A stretch of 39,224 bases of DNA, from positions 112,550 to 151,773 of the forward strand of contig WOYS01000015.1 of NCBI GenBank assembly GCA_011620645.1. Reading direction: 5' to 3'. The notes under the pieces are model-generated. The model did not search any database and was not told the DNA's origin. It worked only from the letters and a program-made list of their open reading frames with translations. Position numbers and translations under genes: made by a program. Shown one piece after another: positions 31,261 to 39,224 of this stretch (positions within the stretch are counted from its first letter, which is position 1; the number at the start of each line of letters is the position of its first letter). The DNA is from Mycobacterium sp. Its GTDB lineage: Bacteria > Actinomycetota > Actinomycetes > Mycobacteriales > Mycobacteriaceae.

Positions 31261-32232
31261 CATACTTCGAGCAGGCTGGTGCGGCTACTCAACATGGTTC
31301 CGTATTTCAAGGCCAACCCGAGGGTGACCCGTGACGAGGCGGCGGCCGCACTGAGCGTGACCCGCAAGCAGCTCGACGCCGACCTGGAACAGCTCTGGCT
31401 GTGCGGCCTGCCCGGCTACGGCCCGGGTGATCTGATCGACTTCGATTTCACCGGGGACACCATCGAGGTCACCTTCGCCGCCGGGGTGGACCACCCGCTG
31501 AGGCTGACTTCCACCGAAGCCACCGGTATCCTGGTGGCGCTGCGCGCACTGCTCGACGTGCCCGGCATGGTCGACCCGCGTGCGGCGCGCAGCGCCATCG
31601 CCAAGATCGAATCGGCGGCAGGCACGGCAGGAGCGGTCGGAAACGCCGGCCTCGACGAACTAGAGAGCGACGAACTCGAGAGCGACGAACTCGAGAGCGC
31701 GTCCGCGGCGGCTGTCCGTGACGCCACCCGGGCCGGCAAAGCGCTGTCGCTGGAGTACCACTCGGCCTCCCAGGACACCGTGTCGAGTCGTGTCGTCGAT
31801 CCGATCCGGGTGGTGCTCGTGAGCGACCGCAGCTACCTGGAGGCCTGGTGCCGCAGCGCCGAGGGTGTGCGGTTGTTCCGCTTCGACCGCATCGTCGAAG
31901 CTCGGGTGCTCGATGAGCCGGCCACACCGCCGGCGCCGGCCGTGCAGGCCGGTCCGGACACCGCATTGTTCGACGCCGACCCCTCGCTGCCGTCGGCGAC
32001 CCTGCTCATCGATCGCTCCGCGGAATGGATGTTCGACTACTACCCGCTGCGGGTCATCGCCGAGCTTCCCGACGGCGCCTGCGAAGCGGCCATGACCTAC
32101 GCTTCCGACGAGTGGATGGCCCGGTTCGTGCTGGGATTCGGATCAGCGGTGCGGGTGCTCACCCCACACGCGCTGGCCGTGAAGGTCCGTGAGACTGCCG
32201 CGGCGGCGGTACGTGCATATGAAGACGAGTAG
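31255..32232 (+). CDS. pafC: WYL-domain transcriptional regulator PafC
   Basis: A 325-residue partner of PafB. The HTH region is TSSRLVRLLNMVPYFKANPRVTRDEAAAAL and the WYL-like domain includes DPIRVVLVSDRSYLEAWCRSAEGVRLFRFDRI, here with SYLEAW in place of W-Y-L. A well conserved C-terminal segment CEAAMTYASDEWMARFVLGFGS follows. Between the domains is a 5-residue repeat (DELES x3), part of a linker that differs from M. tuberculosis PafC (about 316 residues). The ATG is stop-start coupled to a mini-frame created by duplication. Confidence 0.94.
   Translation: MSHTSSRLVRLLNMVPYFKANPRVTRDEAAAALSVTRKQLDADLEQLWLCGLPGYGPGDLIDFDFTGDTIEVTFAAGVDHPLRLTSTEATGILVALRALLDVPGMVDPRAARSAIAKIESAAGTAGAVGNAGLDELESDELESDELESASAAAVRDATRAGKALSLEYHSASQDTVSSRVVDPIRVVLVSDRSYLEAWCRSAEGVRLFRFDRIVEARVLDEPATPPAPAVQAGPDTALFDADPSLPSATLLIDRSAEWMFDYYPLRVIAELPDGACEAAMTYASDEWMARFVLGFGSAVRVLTPHALAVKVRETAAAAVRAYEDE
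31654..31698 (+). repeat. 15-bp x3 in-frame tandem repeat in pafC
   Basis: Three copies of GACGAACTCGAGAGC; the first differs by one silent base (CTA for CTC). They encode DELES three times in the linker between the N-terminal and WYL parts of PafC. Confidence 0.93.
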
Positions 32233-32262
32233 ACTCGACCACAATCTCTGGAGGTGTTTGAA

Positions 32263-32511
32263 TTGGGCGGTCTTCAACCGTGGCACTGGCTGATCATTAT
32301 CGCGGCTTTCATTTTGTTGTTCGGTGCCAAGAAGCTCCCGGACGCGGCGCGTTCGCTGGGCAAGTCGATGCGCATCTTCAAGTCCGAGATCAAGGAGATG
32401 CAGTCCGACGGCGCCGATAAGCCGGAAGCGTCGCTTCCCGCCACCCCGGTGACCTCGGAGCGCATCGAGACTCCCGCGCCCGAGCAGTCCGGCGACAAGC
32501 GACCGGCCTGA
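32263..32511 (+). CDS. tatA: twin-arginine translocase subunit TatA
   Basis: An 82-residue membrane protein that assembles the Tat pore. The N-terminal helix [23 protein letters not shown] is followed by the conserved F-G-x-x-K-L-P hinge and an amphipathic helix [19 protein letters not shown]. The tail is polar and disordered. TTG 32263 is chosen: TGGAGG (32249-32254) lies 8 nt before it and the protein then aligns with M. tuberculosis TatA (83 residues); GTG 32254 would overlap the ribosome site. It follows pafC by 30 nt. Confidence 0.95.
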   Translation: MGGLQPWHWLIIIAAFILLFGAKKLPDAARSLGKSMRIFKSEIKEMQSDGADKPEASLPATPVTSERIETPAPEQSGDKRPA

Positions 32512-32591
32512 TAGCTGCCAAGTCCGTCCCATCGCGGTGTGATGTCGCGTCGATAGGGCGCGCCTGCCTGCATCGACGTTAAAGGCTGACC

Positions 32592-33536
32592 GTGCACACC
32601 CCTGGAATCTTCAAGAGGATCGACCCCCGCCGTCGCCGTGCGCAGGACAATCCCGACGGCACCATGTCGCTGGTCGATCACCTCGCCGAATTACGCAACA
32701 GGCTGCTGATCGCCACCGCCGCGGTGGTGCTGACCACGATCGTCGGTTTCTTCTGGTACACCCATGGTGTCTTCGGCTTCCACAGCCTGGGCGAGTGGCT
32801 GCGCGGACCGTACTGTGCGCTACCCGAGTCGGCGCGTGCCACCATCGCCCCCGACGGGCAGTGCCGGCTGCTCGCCACCGGCCCGTTCGACCAGTTCATG
32901 CTGCGACTGAAGGTCGCGCTCACGGCGGGCGTCGTGCTGGCCTGCCCGGTGTGGCTCTATCAACTCTGGGCGTTCATCACTCCCGGCCTCTACAGCAAGG
33001 AACGCCGCTTCGGCATGGCGTTCGTCGGCGTCGGCGCGGTGCTGTTCATCGGCGGTGCGGTGCTGGCCTACGTGGTGCTGTCCACGGCGTTGAGCTTCCT
33101 GCTCACCGTCGGCAGCGATGTCCAGGTCACCGCACTGGCGGGTGATCAGTACTTCGGTTTCCTGCTCAACCTGCTGCTGGTCTTCGGTATCAGTTTCGAG
33201 TTCCCGTTGCTGATCGTCATGCTCAACGTGATCGGCGTGCTCCCGTACGCAAAGCTCAAGGAATGGCGTCGCGGTCTGATCTTCGCGCTGTTCGTATTCG
33301 CGGCCTTTGCCACGCCAGGCTCCGATCCGTTCTCGATGCTGGCGCTGGCACTGGCGCTGACACTGCTCCTCGAGTTCGCCATCCAGATCACCCGGGTCCA
33401 CGACAAGCGCAAGGCGAAGCGGGAGGCCCTGGCAGAGGTGCCCGAGGACGAGGCTGCGCCGATTCCGTCCGTCGAGCCGATCGCCCCACCGACCGCGGTC
33501 TCCTCGCAGGCATTGTTCGATGACGACTCCACCTGA
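32592..33536 (+). CDS. tatC: twin-arginine translocase subunit TatC
   Basis: A 314-residue, six-helix protein that recognises twin-arginine signal peptides of folded exported proteins. The cytoplasmic N-terminus [15 protein letters not shown] holds the signal-binding site. The periplasmic loop has [15 protein letters not shown], and [18 protein letters not shown] and [16 protein letters not shown] mark later helices. An acidic/Pro-rich tail follows. The GTG start at 32592 is preceded by AAAGG. Its last 17 nt overlap the helY start. Confidence 0.95.
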   Translation: MHTPGIFKRIDPRRRRAQDNPDGTMSLVDHLAELRNRLLIATAAVVLTTIVGFFWYTHGVFGFHSLGEWLRGPYCALPESARATIAPDGQCRLLATGPFDQFMLRLKVALTAGVVLACPVWLYQLWAFITPGLYSKERRFGMAFVGVGAVLFIGGAVLAYVVLSTALSFLLTVGSDVQVTALAGDQYFGFLLNLLLVFGISFEFPLLIVMLNVIGVLPYAKLKEWRRGLIFALFVFAAFATPGSDPFSMLALALALTLLLEFAIQITRVHDKRKAKREALAEVPEDEAAPIPSVEPIAPPTAVSSQALFDDDST

Positions 33537-36255
33537 GTCCGGGCCGCTGCTGCTCGGGTTCGCCGCGCAGCTGCCCTTCGGGCTCGATCCGTTCCAGGTG
33601 CGCGCCTGTGCCGCACTGGAGGCCGGCCACGGGGTGCTGGTCTGCGCGCCGACCGGCGCGGGCAAAACGGTGGTGGGCGAGTTCGCGGTGCACCTGGCGC
33701 TCGCGGCGGGCCGCAAATGCTTCTACACCACACCGATCAAGGCGCTGAGCAACCAGAAGCACCTCGACCTGGTGCGCCGCTATGGTGCCGACCGGGTGGG
33801 CCTGCTCACCGGGGATCAGTCGATCAACGCGGACGCGCCGGTGGTCATCATGACCACCGAAGTGCTGCGCAACATGCTCTATGCCGACTCGCCTGCCCTG
33901 CAAGGGCTTTCCCACGTGGTGATGGACGAGGTGCACTTCCTGGCCGACCGGATGCGGGGCGCGGTGTGGGAGGAGGTGATCCTGCATCTGCCCGAGGAGG
34001 TGCGCCTGGTGAGCCTCTCGGCGACGGTGAGCAATGCCGAAGAATTCGGCGGTTGGATCCAGACCGTCCGCGGGGACACCACCGTGGTGGTCGACGAGCA
34101 CCGACCGGTGCCGCTGTCGCAGCACATGATGGTCGGCAAACGGCTGTTCGACCTGTTCGAGGGCAACAGCAACGGAACGCTGGTCGACCCGCATCTGCTG
34201 CGTCACATCGCGCACCGGCGGGAGGCCGACCGACTGGGGGACTGGCAGCCCCGTGGACCGCACAGCCGCAACCGGGGCAGGCAGGGCAGGCCGAGCCTCA
34301 ACCGGGCACCGTCGCGACCCGATGTCATCGCCACCCTCGACGCCGAAGGTCTGCTGCCGGCAATCACTTTCGTCTTCTCCCGGGCCGGCTGCGATGCCGC
34401 GGTCAAACAGTGCCTGCGCGCGCCGCTTCGGCTCACCAGTGATGCCGAGCGTGCCCGCATCACCGAGGTGATCGACCGGCGGTGCGCCGATCTCGCCCAG
34501 TCGGACCTGGCGGTGCTGGGCTATTACGAGTGGCGTGAGGGCTTGCTGCGCGGGCTGGCCGCCCACCATGCGGGCATGCTGCCGGCGTTCCGGCACACCG
34601 TCGAGGAATTGTTCACCGCGGGCCTGGTGAGGGCGGTGTTCGCCACCGAGACACTGGCTTTGGGTATCAACATGCCGGCCCGGACCGTGGTGCTCGAGCG
34701 GCTGGTCAAGTACAACGGGGAGCAGCACGCGCCGCTCACGCCGGGGGAGTACACCCAGCTGACCGGGAGAGCCGGCCGCCGCGGAATCGACGTCGAGGGC
34801 CACGCGGTGGTGCTGTGGCACGCCGACGACAATGCCGCCGAACCCGCCGAGGTGGCCGGGCTGGCCTCCACCCGCACGTTTCCGTTGAAGAGTTCGTTCG
34901 CGCCGTCGTACAACATGACGATCAACCTGGTCCAGCAGATGGGGCCGGACCTGGCTCGCCAACTGCTGGAACGGTCCTTCGCGCAGTACCAGGCCGACCG
35001 CTCGGTGGTGGGTCTGGTCCGCGGCATCGAGCGCGGAGAGCGGATGCTCGGCGAGATCGCCACCGAGTTGCACCCTGACACGCTCGAATACGCCCGGCTG
35101 CGCGCCTCGATCTCCGCCCGCGAACGAGCGCAGTCTCGGGCATCGCGGCTGCACCGACGCCGCGCGGCGGACGAGGCACTGGCGGCGTTGCGCCGCGGCG
35201 ACATCATTACCATCACCCATGGCCGTCGCGGCGGGCTGGCCGTGGTGCTCGAGCCCGCCCATGACAGCGACGACCCCCGGCCACTGATCCTCACCGAACA
35301 CCGCTGGGCCGGCAGAATCTCGTCGGCCGACTACTCCGGCGCCTCCGATCCGCTCGGAGCGATGAGCCTGCCCAAGCGCGTCGAGCACCGTCAGCCCCGG
35401 GTGCGTCGCGACCTGGCCTCGGCCCTGCGCTCGGCGGCCGCGGGCCTGGATGTGCCCTCGCGCCGGCGCGAGGCTGCCGGTGAGCGTGACGTGGACCCCG
35501 AACTCGCCGGGCTTCGTGAGCAACTGCGCCGCCATCCCGCGCACAATGCCGCCGACGGTGAGGTGCAGGCCCGTATCGCCGAGCGCTATCTGCGCATCGA
35601 ACGCGACAACGAGCAGATCCGGCAGAAGGTCGCCGCCGCCACGAACTCACTGGCCCGCACTTTCGACAAGATTCTGGTGCTGCTCACCGAACGCGGCTTC
35701 ATCGATCGCACCGGCGACACGCCGAAGGTCACCGAGGACGGCCGTCTACTCGCGCGGATCTACAGCGAGAGTGACCTTTTGGTCGCCGAGTGCCTGCGCC
35801 ACGGTGTGTGGGAGGGTTTGACGCCCGCGGAGCTGGCTGCGGTGGTCTCGGCGGTGCAGTTCGAATCCCGCGGTGACGGAACGGGCCCGCAGGGCCTGCA
35901 GATTCCGACCGGTGGTGTGCGCCGGGCACTCGCAGGCACCCGCGGGTTGTGGTCGGAGATCCGCAGTGATGAAGAGCGCCAACGCATTGCGCACAGCCGC
36001 GAACCCGATGACGGATTCGTCGCCGCGATCCACCAGTGGGCGACCACCGGGGATCTGGCATCGTCGCTGGCCGCATCCGATGTCAGCGGCAATGGAACCG
36101 CGCTGTCTGCCGGAGATTTCGTCCGGTGGTGCCGCCAGGTCCTGGATCTGCTCGATCAGGTTCGCAACGCGGCCCCCACACCGGCTCTGCGCGCAACTGC
36201 GAAACGCGCCATCACCGACATTCGGCGCGGCGTCGTGGCAGTTGAGGCAGGGTAG
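33520..36255 (+). CDS. helY: Ski2-like DEVH-box helicase HelY
   Basis: A 911-residue superfamily 2 helicase related to Mtr4/Ski2 (M. tuberculosis HelY is about 906). Walker A APTGAGKT is at 43-50, followed by [13 protein letters not shown] (Ia) and TGDQSIN, with the box MDEVHFLAD at 135-143, VSLSATVSN (III), [10 protein letters not shown] (IV) and [12 protein letters not shown] with [12 protein letters not shown] (V/VI). The C-terminal half contains the beta-barrel and helical-bundle modules. A role in RNA metabolism is inferred. The start overlaps tatC by 17 nt, so the genes are coupled. Confidence 0.95.
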   Translation: MTTPPESGPLLLGFAAQLPFGLDPFQVRACAALEAGHGVLVCAPTGAGKTVVGEFAVHLALAAGRKCFYTTPIKALSNQKHLDLVRRYGADRVGLLTGDQSINADAPVVIMTTEVLRNMLYADSPALQGLSHVVMDEVHFLADRMRGAVWEEVILHLPEEVRLVSLSATVSNAEEFGGWIQTVRGDTTVVVDEHRPVPLSQHMMVGKRLFDLFEGNSNGTLVDPHLLRHIAHRREADRLGDWQPRGPHSRNRGRQGRPSLNRAPSRPDVIATLDAEGLLPAITFVFSRAGCDAAVKQCLRAPLRLTSDAERARITEVIDRRCADLAQSDLAVLGYYEWREGLLRGLAAHHAGMLPAFRHTVEELFTAGLVRAVFATETLALGINMPARTVVLERLVKYNGEQHAPLTPGEYTQLTGRAGRRGIDVEGHAVVLWHADDNAAEPAEVAGLASTRTFPLKSSFAPSYNMTINLVQQMGPDLARQLLERSFAQYQADRSVVGLVRGIERGERMLGEIATELHPDTLEYARLRASISARERAQSRASRLHRRRAADEALAALRRGDIITITHGRRGGLAVVLEPAHDSDDPRPLILTEHRWAGRISSADYSGASDPLGAMSLPKRVEHRQPRVRRDLASALRSAAAGLDVPSRRREAAGERDVDPELAGLREQLRRHPAHNAADGEVQARIAERYLRIERDNEQIRQKVAAATNSLARTFDKILVLLTERGFIDRTGDTPKVTEDGRLLARIYSESDLLVAECLRHGVWEGLTPAELAAVVSAVQFESRGDGTGPQGLQIPTGGVRRALAGTRGLWSEIRSDEERQRIAHSREPDDGFVAAIHQWATTGDLASSLAASDVSGNGTALSAGDFVRWCRQVLDLLDQVRNAAPTPALRATAKRAITDIRRGVVAVEAG

Positions 36256-36293
36256 TGTGGCGGCGTAGAACGAGCCCGGATCAAGGAGAAACG

Positions 36294-37004
36294 ATGAGCG
36301 GACCGCAGGGATCTGACCCCACGCAGGCGTGGTCAGGTCAGCCGCCGCAGTCCAGCGGGGCCCCGTCGCCGGGTGATCAGGCGGCCTGGCAACCGCCGTC
36401 CCAGCCCGAGCAGCCCGGCGGTGACGCACCGGCGTGGCAGCAACCGGCCTATCAGGCGCCTCAGCAGTACCCCCAGTACCCCCAGCCGGTCTACAACCCG
36501 CAGTACCCGCAACCGAACCAGTACGGTCAGCAGCCCGCTGGCTACGCCCCTCAGGGGTATCCGCAGTACGGCCAACCGCAGTACGGACAACCGCAGTACG
36601 GCCAGCCAGGGCAGTACGATCCGCAATACGCGCCGTACGGTGCCCCGGCACCCGACGAGGGCTCGAAGAAGTCGCTGGCGGTCATCGGCGCCGTGGGCGG
36701 TTTGCTGGTCGCGGTCATCATCGCGGTGGTGCTGGTGCTCGGCTTCTGGAAGCCGGGATTCTTTGTCACCACCACGCTGGACGTGGATGCCGCACAGACC
36801 GGCGTGCAGCAGATCCTGACCGACGAGGCCAACGGCTACGGCGCCAAGAACGTCAAGGACGTCCGCTGCAATGACGGTGTCAGCCCCGAGGTGAAAAAGG
36901 GCGGTACCTTCACCTGCCAGGTCAGCATCGACGGCACCAAGCGTCAGGTCACCGTGACGTTCCAGGACGACAACGGCACCTACGAGGTCGGCCGCCCCAA
37001 GTAA
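36294..37004 (+). CDS. Pro/Gln/Tyr-rich single-pass protein with DUF4333 domain (Rv2091c-like)
   Basis: A 236-residue protein. The N-terminal ~120 residues are low-complexity, with repeated PQYGQ, QYPQP and PAW units at DNA level too. One transmembrane helix ([21 protein letters not shown]) follows, then an extracytoplasmic DUF4333 domain with two Cys ([20 protein letters not shown]) that probably form a disulfide. AAGGAG lies 5 nt before ATG 36294. TAGTGT (36253-36258), overlapping the helY stop, is a possible -10. Function unknown. Confidence 0.85.
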   Translation: MSGPQGSDPTQAWSGQPPQSSGAPSPGDQAAWQPPSQPEQPGGDAPAWQQPAYQAPQQYPQYPQPVYNPQYPQPNQYGQQPAGYAPQGYPQYGQPQYGQPQYGQPGQYDPQYAPYGAPAPDEGSKKSLAVIGAVGGLLVAVIIAVVLVLGFWKPGFFVTTTLDVDAAQTGVQQILTDEANGYGAKNVKDVRCNDGVSPEVKKGGTFTCQVSIDGTKRQVTVTFQDDNGTYEVGRPK

Positions 37005-37020
37005 CCCTCAGTTCCGTCGT

Positions 37021-37974
37021 TCAGGGCAGTCTGTCCAGCGCCTTCTGCAGGCGCCCGATCGACGACACCACGCCGTATTCTTCGGCCAGCGCCACCAGCC
37101 GTGCCGGGTCGGCGGCCGCCAGCGGCAGCAGATCCGACGGCGTGGACATCGTCACAGGCGCATCCGGAGCCACCCGCACCACCGGTTCGGCGGCAATGAT
37201 GTACTCGTCGGCGGCAAGCAGCTTCTTACGTTGGGCGGCAGGCATTTTCGACGACGGGTCGGCGGCGGCCGCGACGATCGCGGCCAGCGATCCGTGTTGG
37301 GCCAGGAGAGTCGACGCCGTCTTCTCGCCGATGCCCGCCACGCCGGGCAGCCCGTCCGATGGGTCACCGCGCAGCAGCGCCAGTTCGGCGTATGCCGGCC
37401 CGGCGCGGTGCACCGGCACCCCGTAGGTTTGCGCGACCTCGGTGGGCCCGAAAAGGACGGCCTTGGTGAGACCGCGGCCGATGTAGAACACCCGCACCGC
37501 AACCGGGTCGTCACCGACCAGTTGCAGCAGGTCGCGGTCGCCGCTGACGACGATCACCGGGTCGCGCTGCTCGGCGGTCGCCAGCGTGCCCAGCACATCG
37601 TCGGCCTCGTATCCCGGCGCGCCGGCGGTGGCGATCCCGAACGCGTCGAGGATCGCCATGATCATGTCGACCTGCGGGGTGAGCTCGTCGGGCACCTCCT
37701 CGACGTCGGGAACGCCCGCCGGGCGGGCCTCCTCGACGCGGTGTGCCTTGTACGACGGGATTCGGTCGACGCGCCACTGCGGGCGCCAGTCGTCATCGCG
37801 GCACACCACCAGCCGCGCCGGGCGGTGCTGGGTGACCAGGGTGGCGATGGCGTCGATGAACCCACGCAGCGCGTTGACCGGCCTACCGTCGGGAGCGGTG
37901 ATGAAGGACGGCACCCCGAAGAACGAGCGGAACCACATGCTCGCGCCGTCGAGCAGCAGGACCGGGCCGCTCAT
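37021..37974 (-). CDS. 5'-3' exonuclease, FEN/PolA N-terminal type (Rv2090-like)
   Basis: A 317-residue stand-alone flap/5' nuclease like the N-terminal domain of DNA polymerase I. Acidic metal sites: [38 protein letters not shown] and [11 protein letters not shown]. The helix-hairpin-helix is [16 protein letters not shown]. No polymerase domain is attached. Expected roles are flap or RNA-primer removal and repair. It diverges from pepE, 46 nt away, and converges on the DUF4333 gene. Confidence 0.93.
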   Translation of the reverse strand: MSGPVLLLDGASMWFRSFFGVPSFITAPDGRPVNALRGFIDAIATLVTQHRPARLVVCRDDDWRPQWRVDRIPSYKAHRVEEARPAGVPDVEEVPDELTPQVDMIMAILDAFGIATAGAPGYEADDVLGTLATAEQRDPVIVVSGDRDLLQLVGDDPVAVRVFYIGRGLTKAVLFGPTEVAQTYGVPVHRAGPAYAELALLRGDPSDGLPGVAGIGEKTASTLLAQHGSLAAIVAAAADPSSKMPAAQRKKLLAADEYIIAAEPVVRVAPDAPVTMSTPSDLLPLAAADPARLVALAEEYGVVSSIGRLQKALDRLP

Positions 37975-38008
37975 GCCGTCTGTCGATTCGTTTCGCGGCG
38001 CATCCCAT

Positions 38009-38020
38009 TAGCCTATTGGC
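38009..38020 (+). promoter_or_regulatory. leaderless-type -10 element of pepE
   Basis: TAGCCT (38009-38014) lies 6 nt before ATG 38021, within the 46-nt divergent gap. No Shine-Dalgarno is visible. Confidence 0.5.
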
Positions 38021-39169
38021 ATGGCTACTGCCGGAGACGTCAATCTGTTCAGCACCGAGGTCTACGCACAGCGCATCCGGGCGGCCGCGAGGGGTGCCGC
38101 GAGTGCCGGGCTGGCCGGCCTGGTCATCACTCCGGGCTATGACCTGCGCTACCTGGTGGGTTCGCGGGCGCAGACATTCGAACGGCTCACCGCCCTGGTG
38201 CTACCCGCCGACGGATCGGCACCGACGGTGGTGGTGCCGCGACTCGAACTGGCCGCGCTGCGCGAGTCCGCGGTATCCGAACTCGGTGCGACCGTGCAGG
38301 ATTGGGTGGACGGCGAGAATCCGTACGCACTGGTCGCGCAGGCGCTGCGGGGCCGACACTGCGGGCCGGTCACCGTTGCCGTCACCGACTCGATGACGGC
38401 GCTGCATCTCCTGCCACTGGCCGATGTCCTGGGCGCGGTGCCCGTGCTGGCGACCGATGTGCTGCGCCGACTGCGGATGATCAAGGACCCCGCCGAGATC
38501 GACGCACTGCGCAAGGCCGGTGCGGCGATCGACCGGGTGCACACCCGGGTACCGGAGTTCCTGGTCCCGGGGCGCACCGAGGCTGACGTAGCCGCCGATA
38601 TCGCCGAAGCCATTGTCGCCGAAGGGCATTCGGAGGTGGCTTTCATCATCGTCGGATCCGGTCCCAATGGTGCCGACCCGCATCACGAATGCTCGGATCG
38701 GGAACTGCAGGTTGGGGACATCGTGGTCGTCGACATCGGCGGACCGTACGCGCCCGGCTACAACTCGGACTCCACCCGCACCTATAGCATCGGCGAACCC
38801 GACGCCGAGGTCGCCCGTCGATACGCGGTGCTGCAGCGCGCCCAGTCCGAAGCGGTCCGGGCGGTCCGCCCGGGTATCACCGCCGGTTCGGTCGACGCGG
38901 TCGCACGCGATGTGCTGGCCACCGAGGGCCTGGCCGAGGTGTTCGTGCACCGCACCGGTCACGGTATCGGCCTGTCGGTGCACGAGGAGCCCTACATCGT
39001 GGCCGGTAACGAGATCCCTCTCGAACCGGGCATGGCGTTCTCGGTCGAGCCGGGCATCTACTTCCCGGGTCAGTGGGGCGCGCGGATCGAGGACATCGTC
39101 GTCGTCACCGAGGACGGCGTGGAGTCGGTGAACCAGCGTCCGCACGAGTTGGTCGTCGTACCGGTGTAA
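38021..39169 (+). CDS. pepE: M24-family Xaa-Pro dipeptidase PepE (Rv2089c-like)
   Basis: A 382-residue creatinase/aminopeptidase-P-fold metallopeptidase. The N-terminal domain (LVITPGYDLRYLVGS) precedes the pita-bread domain with all five metal ligands: Asp238 and Asp250 (VVDIGGPYAPGYNSDSTRTY), His314 (HRTGHGIGLSVHEEPY), Glu343 (FSVEPGIYFPGQWG) and Glu357 (ARIEDIVVV). It should release N-terminal residues from Xaa-Pro dipeptides. The last codons and stop are duplicated just downstream. Confidence 0.93.
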   Translation: MATAGDVNLFSTEVYAQRIRAAARGAASAGLAGLVITPGYDLRYLVGSRAQTFERLTALVLPADGSAPTVVVPRLELAALRESAVSELGATVQDWVDGENPYALVAQALRGRHCGPVTVAVTDSMTALHLLPLADVLGAVPVLATDVLRRLRMIKDPAEIDALRKAGAAIDRVHTRVPEFLVPGRTEADVAADIAEAIVAEGHSEVAFIIVGSGPNGADPHHECSDRELQVGDIVVVDIGGPYAPGYNSDSTRTYSIGEPDAEVARRYAVLQRAQSEAVRAVRPGITAGSVDAVARDVLATEGLAEVFVHRTGHGIGLSVHEEPYIVAGNEIPLEPGMAFSVEPGIYFPGQWGARIEDIVVVTEDGVESVNQRPHELVVVPV

Positions 39170-39187
39170 GTCGTCGTACCGGTGTAA
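39152..39187 (+). repeat. 18-bp x2 duplication over the pepE stop codon
   Basis: GTCGTCGTACCGGTGTAA occurs at 39152-39169 and again at 39170-39187. The first copy is the last five codons and stop of pepE (VVVPV-stop); the second is in frame but untranslated. The remaining 37 nt are too short to interpret. Confidence 0.9.
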
Positions 39188-39224
39188 GTGGTGCCGGTCC
39201 GACGGCTCAGGCCTCGCTGCGGTC

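Noticed and set aside
33388-35544. A 718-codon open frame on the minus strand opposite tatC/helY
   Set aside because: It is an antisense shadow. No family motif is seen, and the plus strand carries full tatC and helY.
39207-39224. C-terminus of a convergent minus-strand gene at the window edge
   Set aside because: TGA (39209-39207) preceded by five codons reads DRSEA, but five codons are too few to support a feature.

Overview
The window is high-GC actinobacterial DNA from a mycobacterium, most likely a non-tuberculous, fast-growing Mycolicibacterium-type species. The gene order follows, in reverse orientation, the M. tuberculosis block from about Rv2141c to Rv2089c. It carries mycothiol synthesis (mshC), the Pup-proteasome locus and an M. 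smegmatis-type glucose permease (glcP). It lacks the PE/PPE genes that interrupt the same block in M. tuberculosis. Family and synteny statements come from memory of those proteins; no search was run.

Layout. 1-1.1 kb: the tail of a CysJ-like reductase, a vapBC toxin-antitoxin pair and tRNA-Leu(GAG). 1.2-5.9 kb: an M20 hydrolase, a PEBP-fold protein, pyrD with a coupled DUF5703 gene, lipoprotein lppL and a small conserved gene. 5.9-11.6 kb: uppP, a conserved trio (histidine phosphatase, DUF3090, SCO1521 family), a DUF2628 membrane protein, cysQ and mshC. 11.6-12.6 kb: a 29-bp tandem repeat and a PAC2-family gene. 12.7-16.7 kb: a probable S-adenosylhomocysteine (SAH) riboswitch followed by an E. 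coli-type metH that probably starts at CTG. 16.7-19.9 kb: an internally deleted HAD hydrolase, glcP, hisE and hisG. 19.9-22.8 kb: a RecB-like nuclease, trmI and two exported MTB12-fold proteins. 22.9-32.2 kb: mpa, a decayed gene, dop, pup, prcB, prcA, pafA, pafB and pafC. 32.2-39.2 kb: tatA, tatC, helY, a DUF4333 protein, a 5'-3' exonuclease and a PepE-like peptidase.

How the genes work together. PafA ligates Pup to target proteins, Dop deamidates Pup and removes it, and Mpa unfolds pupylated proteins into the PrcAB core. PafBC is the WYL-domain activator of the mycobacterial DNA-damage response. TatA and TatC form the core of twin-arginine export. MshC, CysQ and MetH all touch sulfur or one-carbon metabolism.

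The most unusual signals are the SAH-riboswitch/metH unit, which looks like replacement of the normal actinobacterial metH at its own locus, a set of short exact tandem duplications (29 bp x3, 15 bp x3 twice, 18 bp x2 twice, and a 38-bp-offset copy at pafB/pafC), dispersed repeats inserted in frame in coding sequence, and many start codons lying 6-7 nt after a TANNNT hexamer, suggesting leaderless mRNAs.
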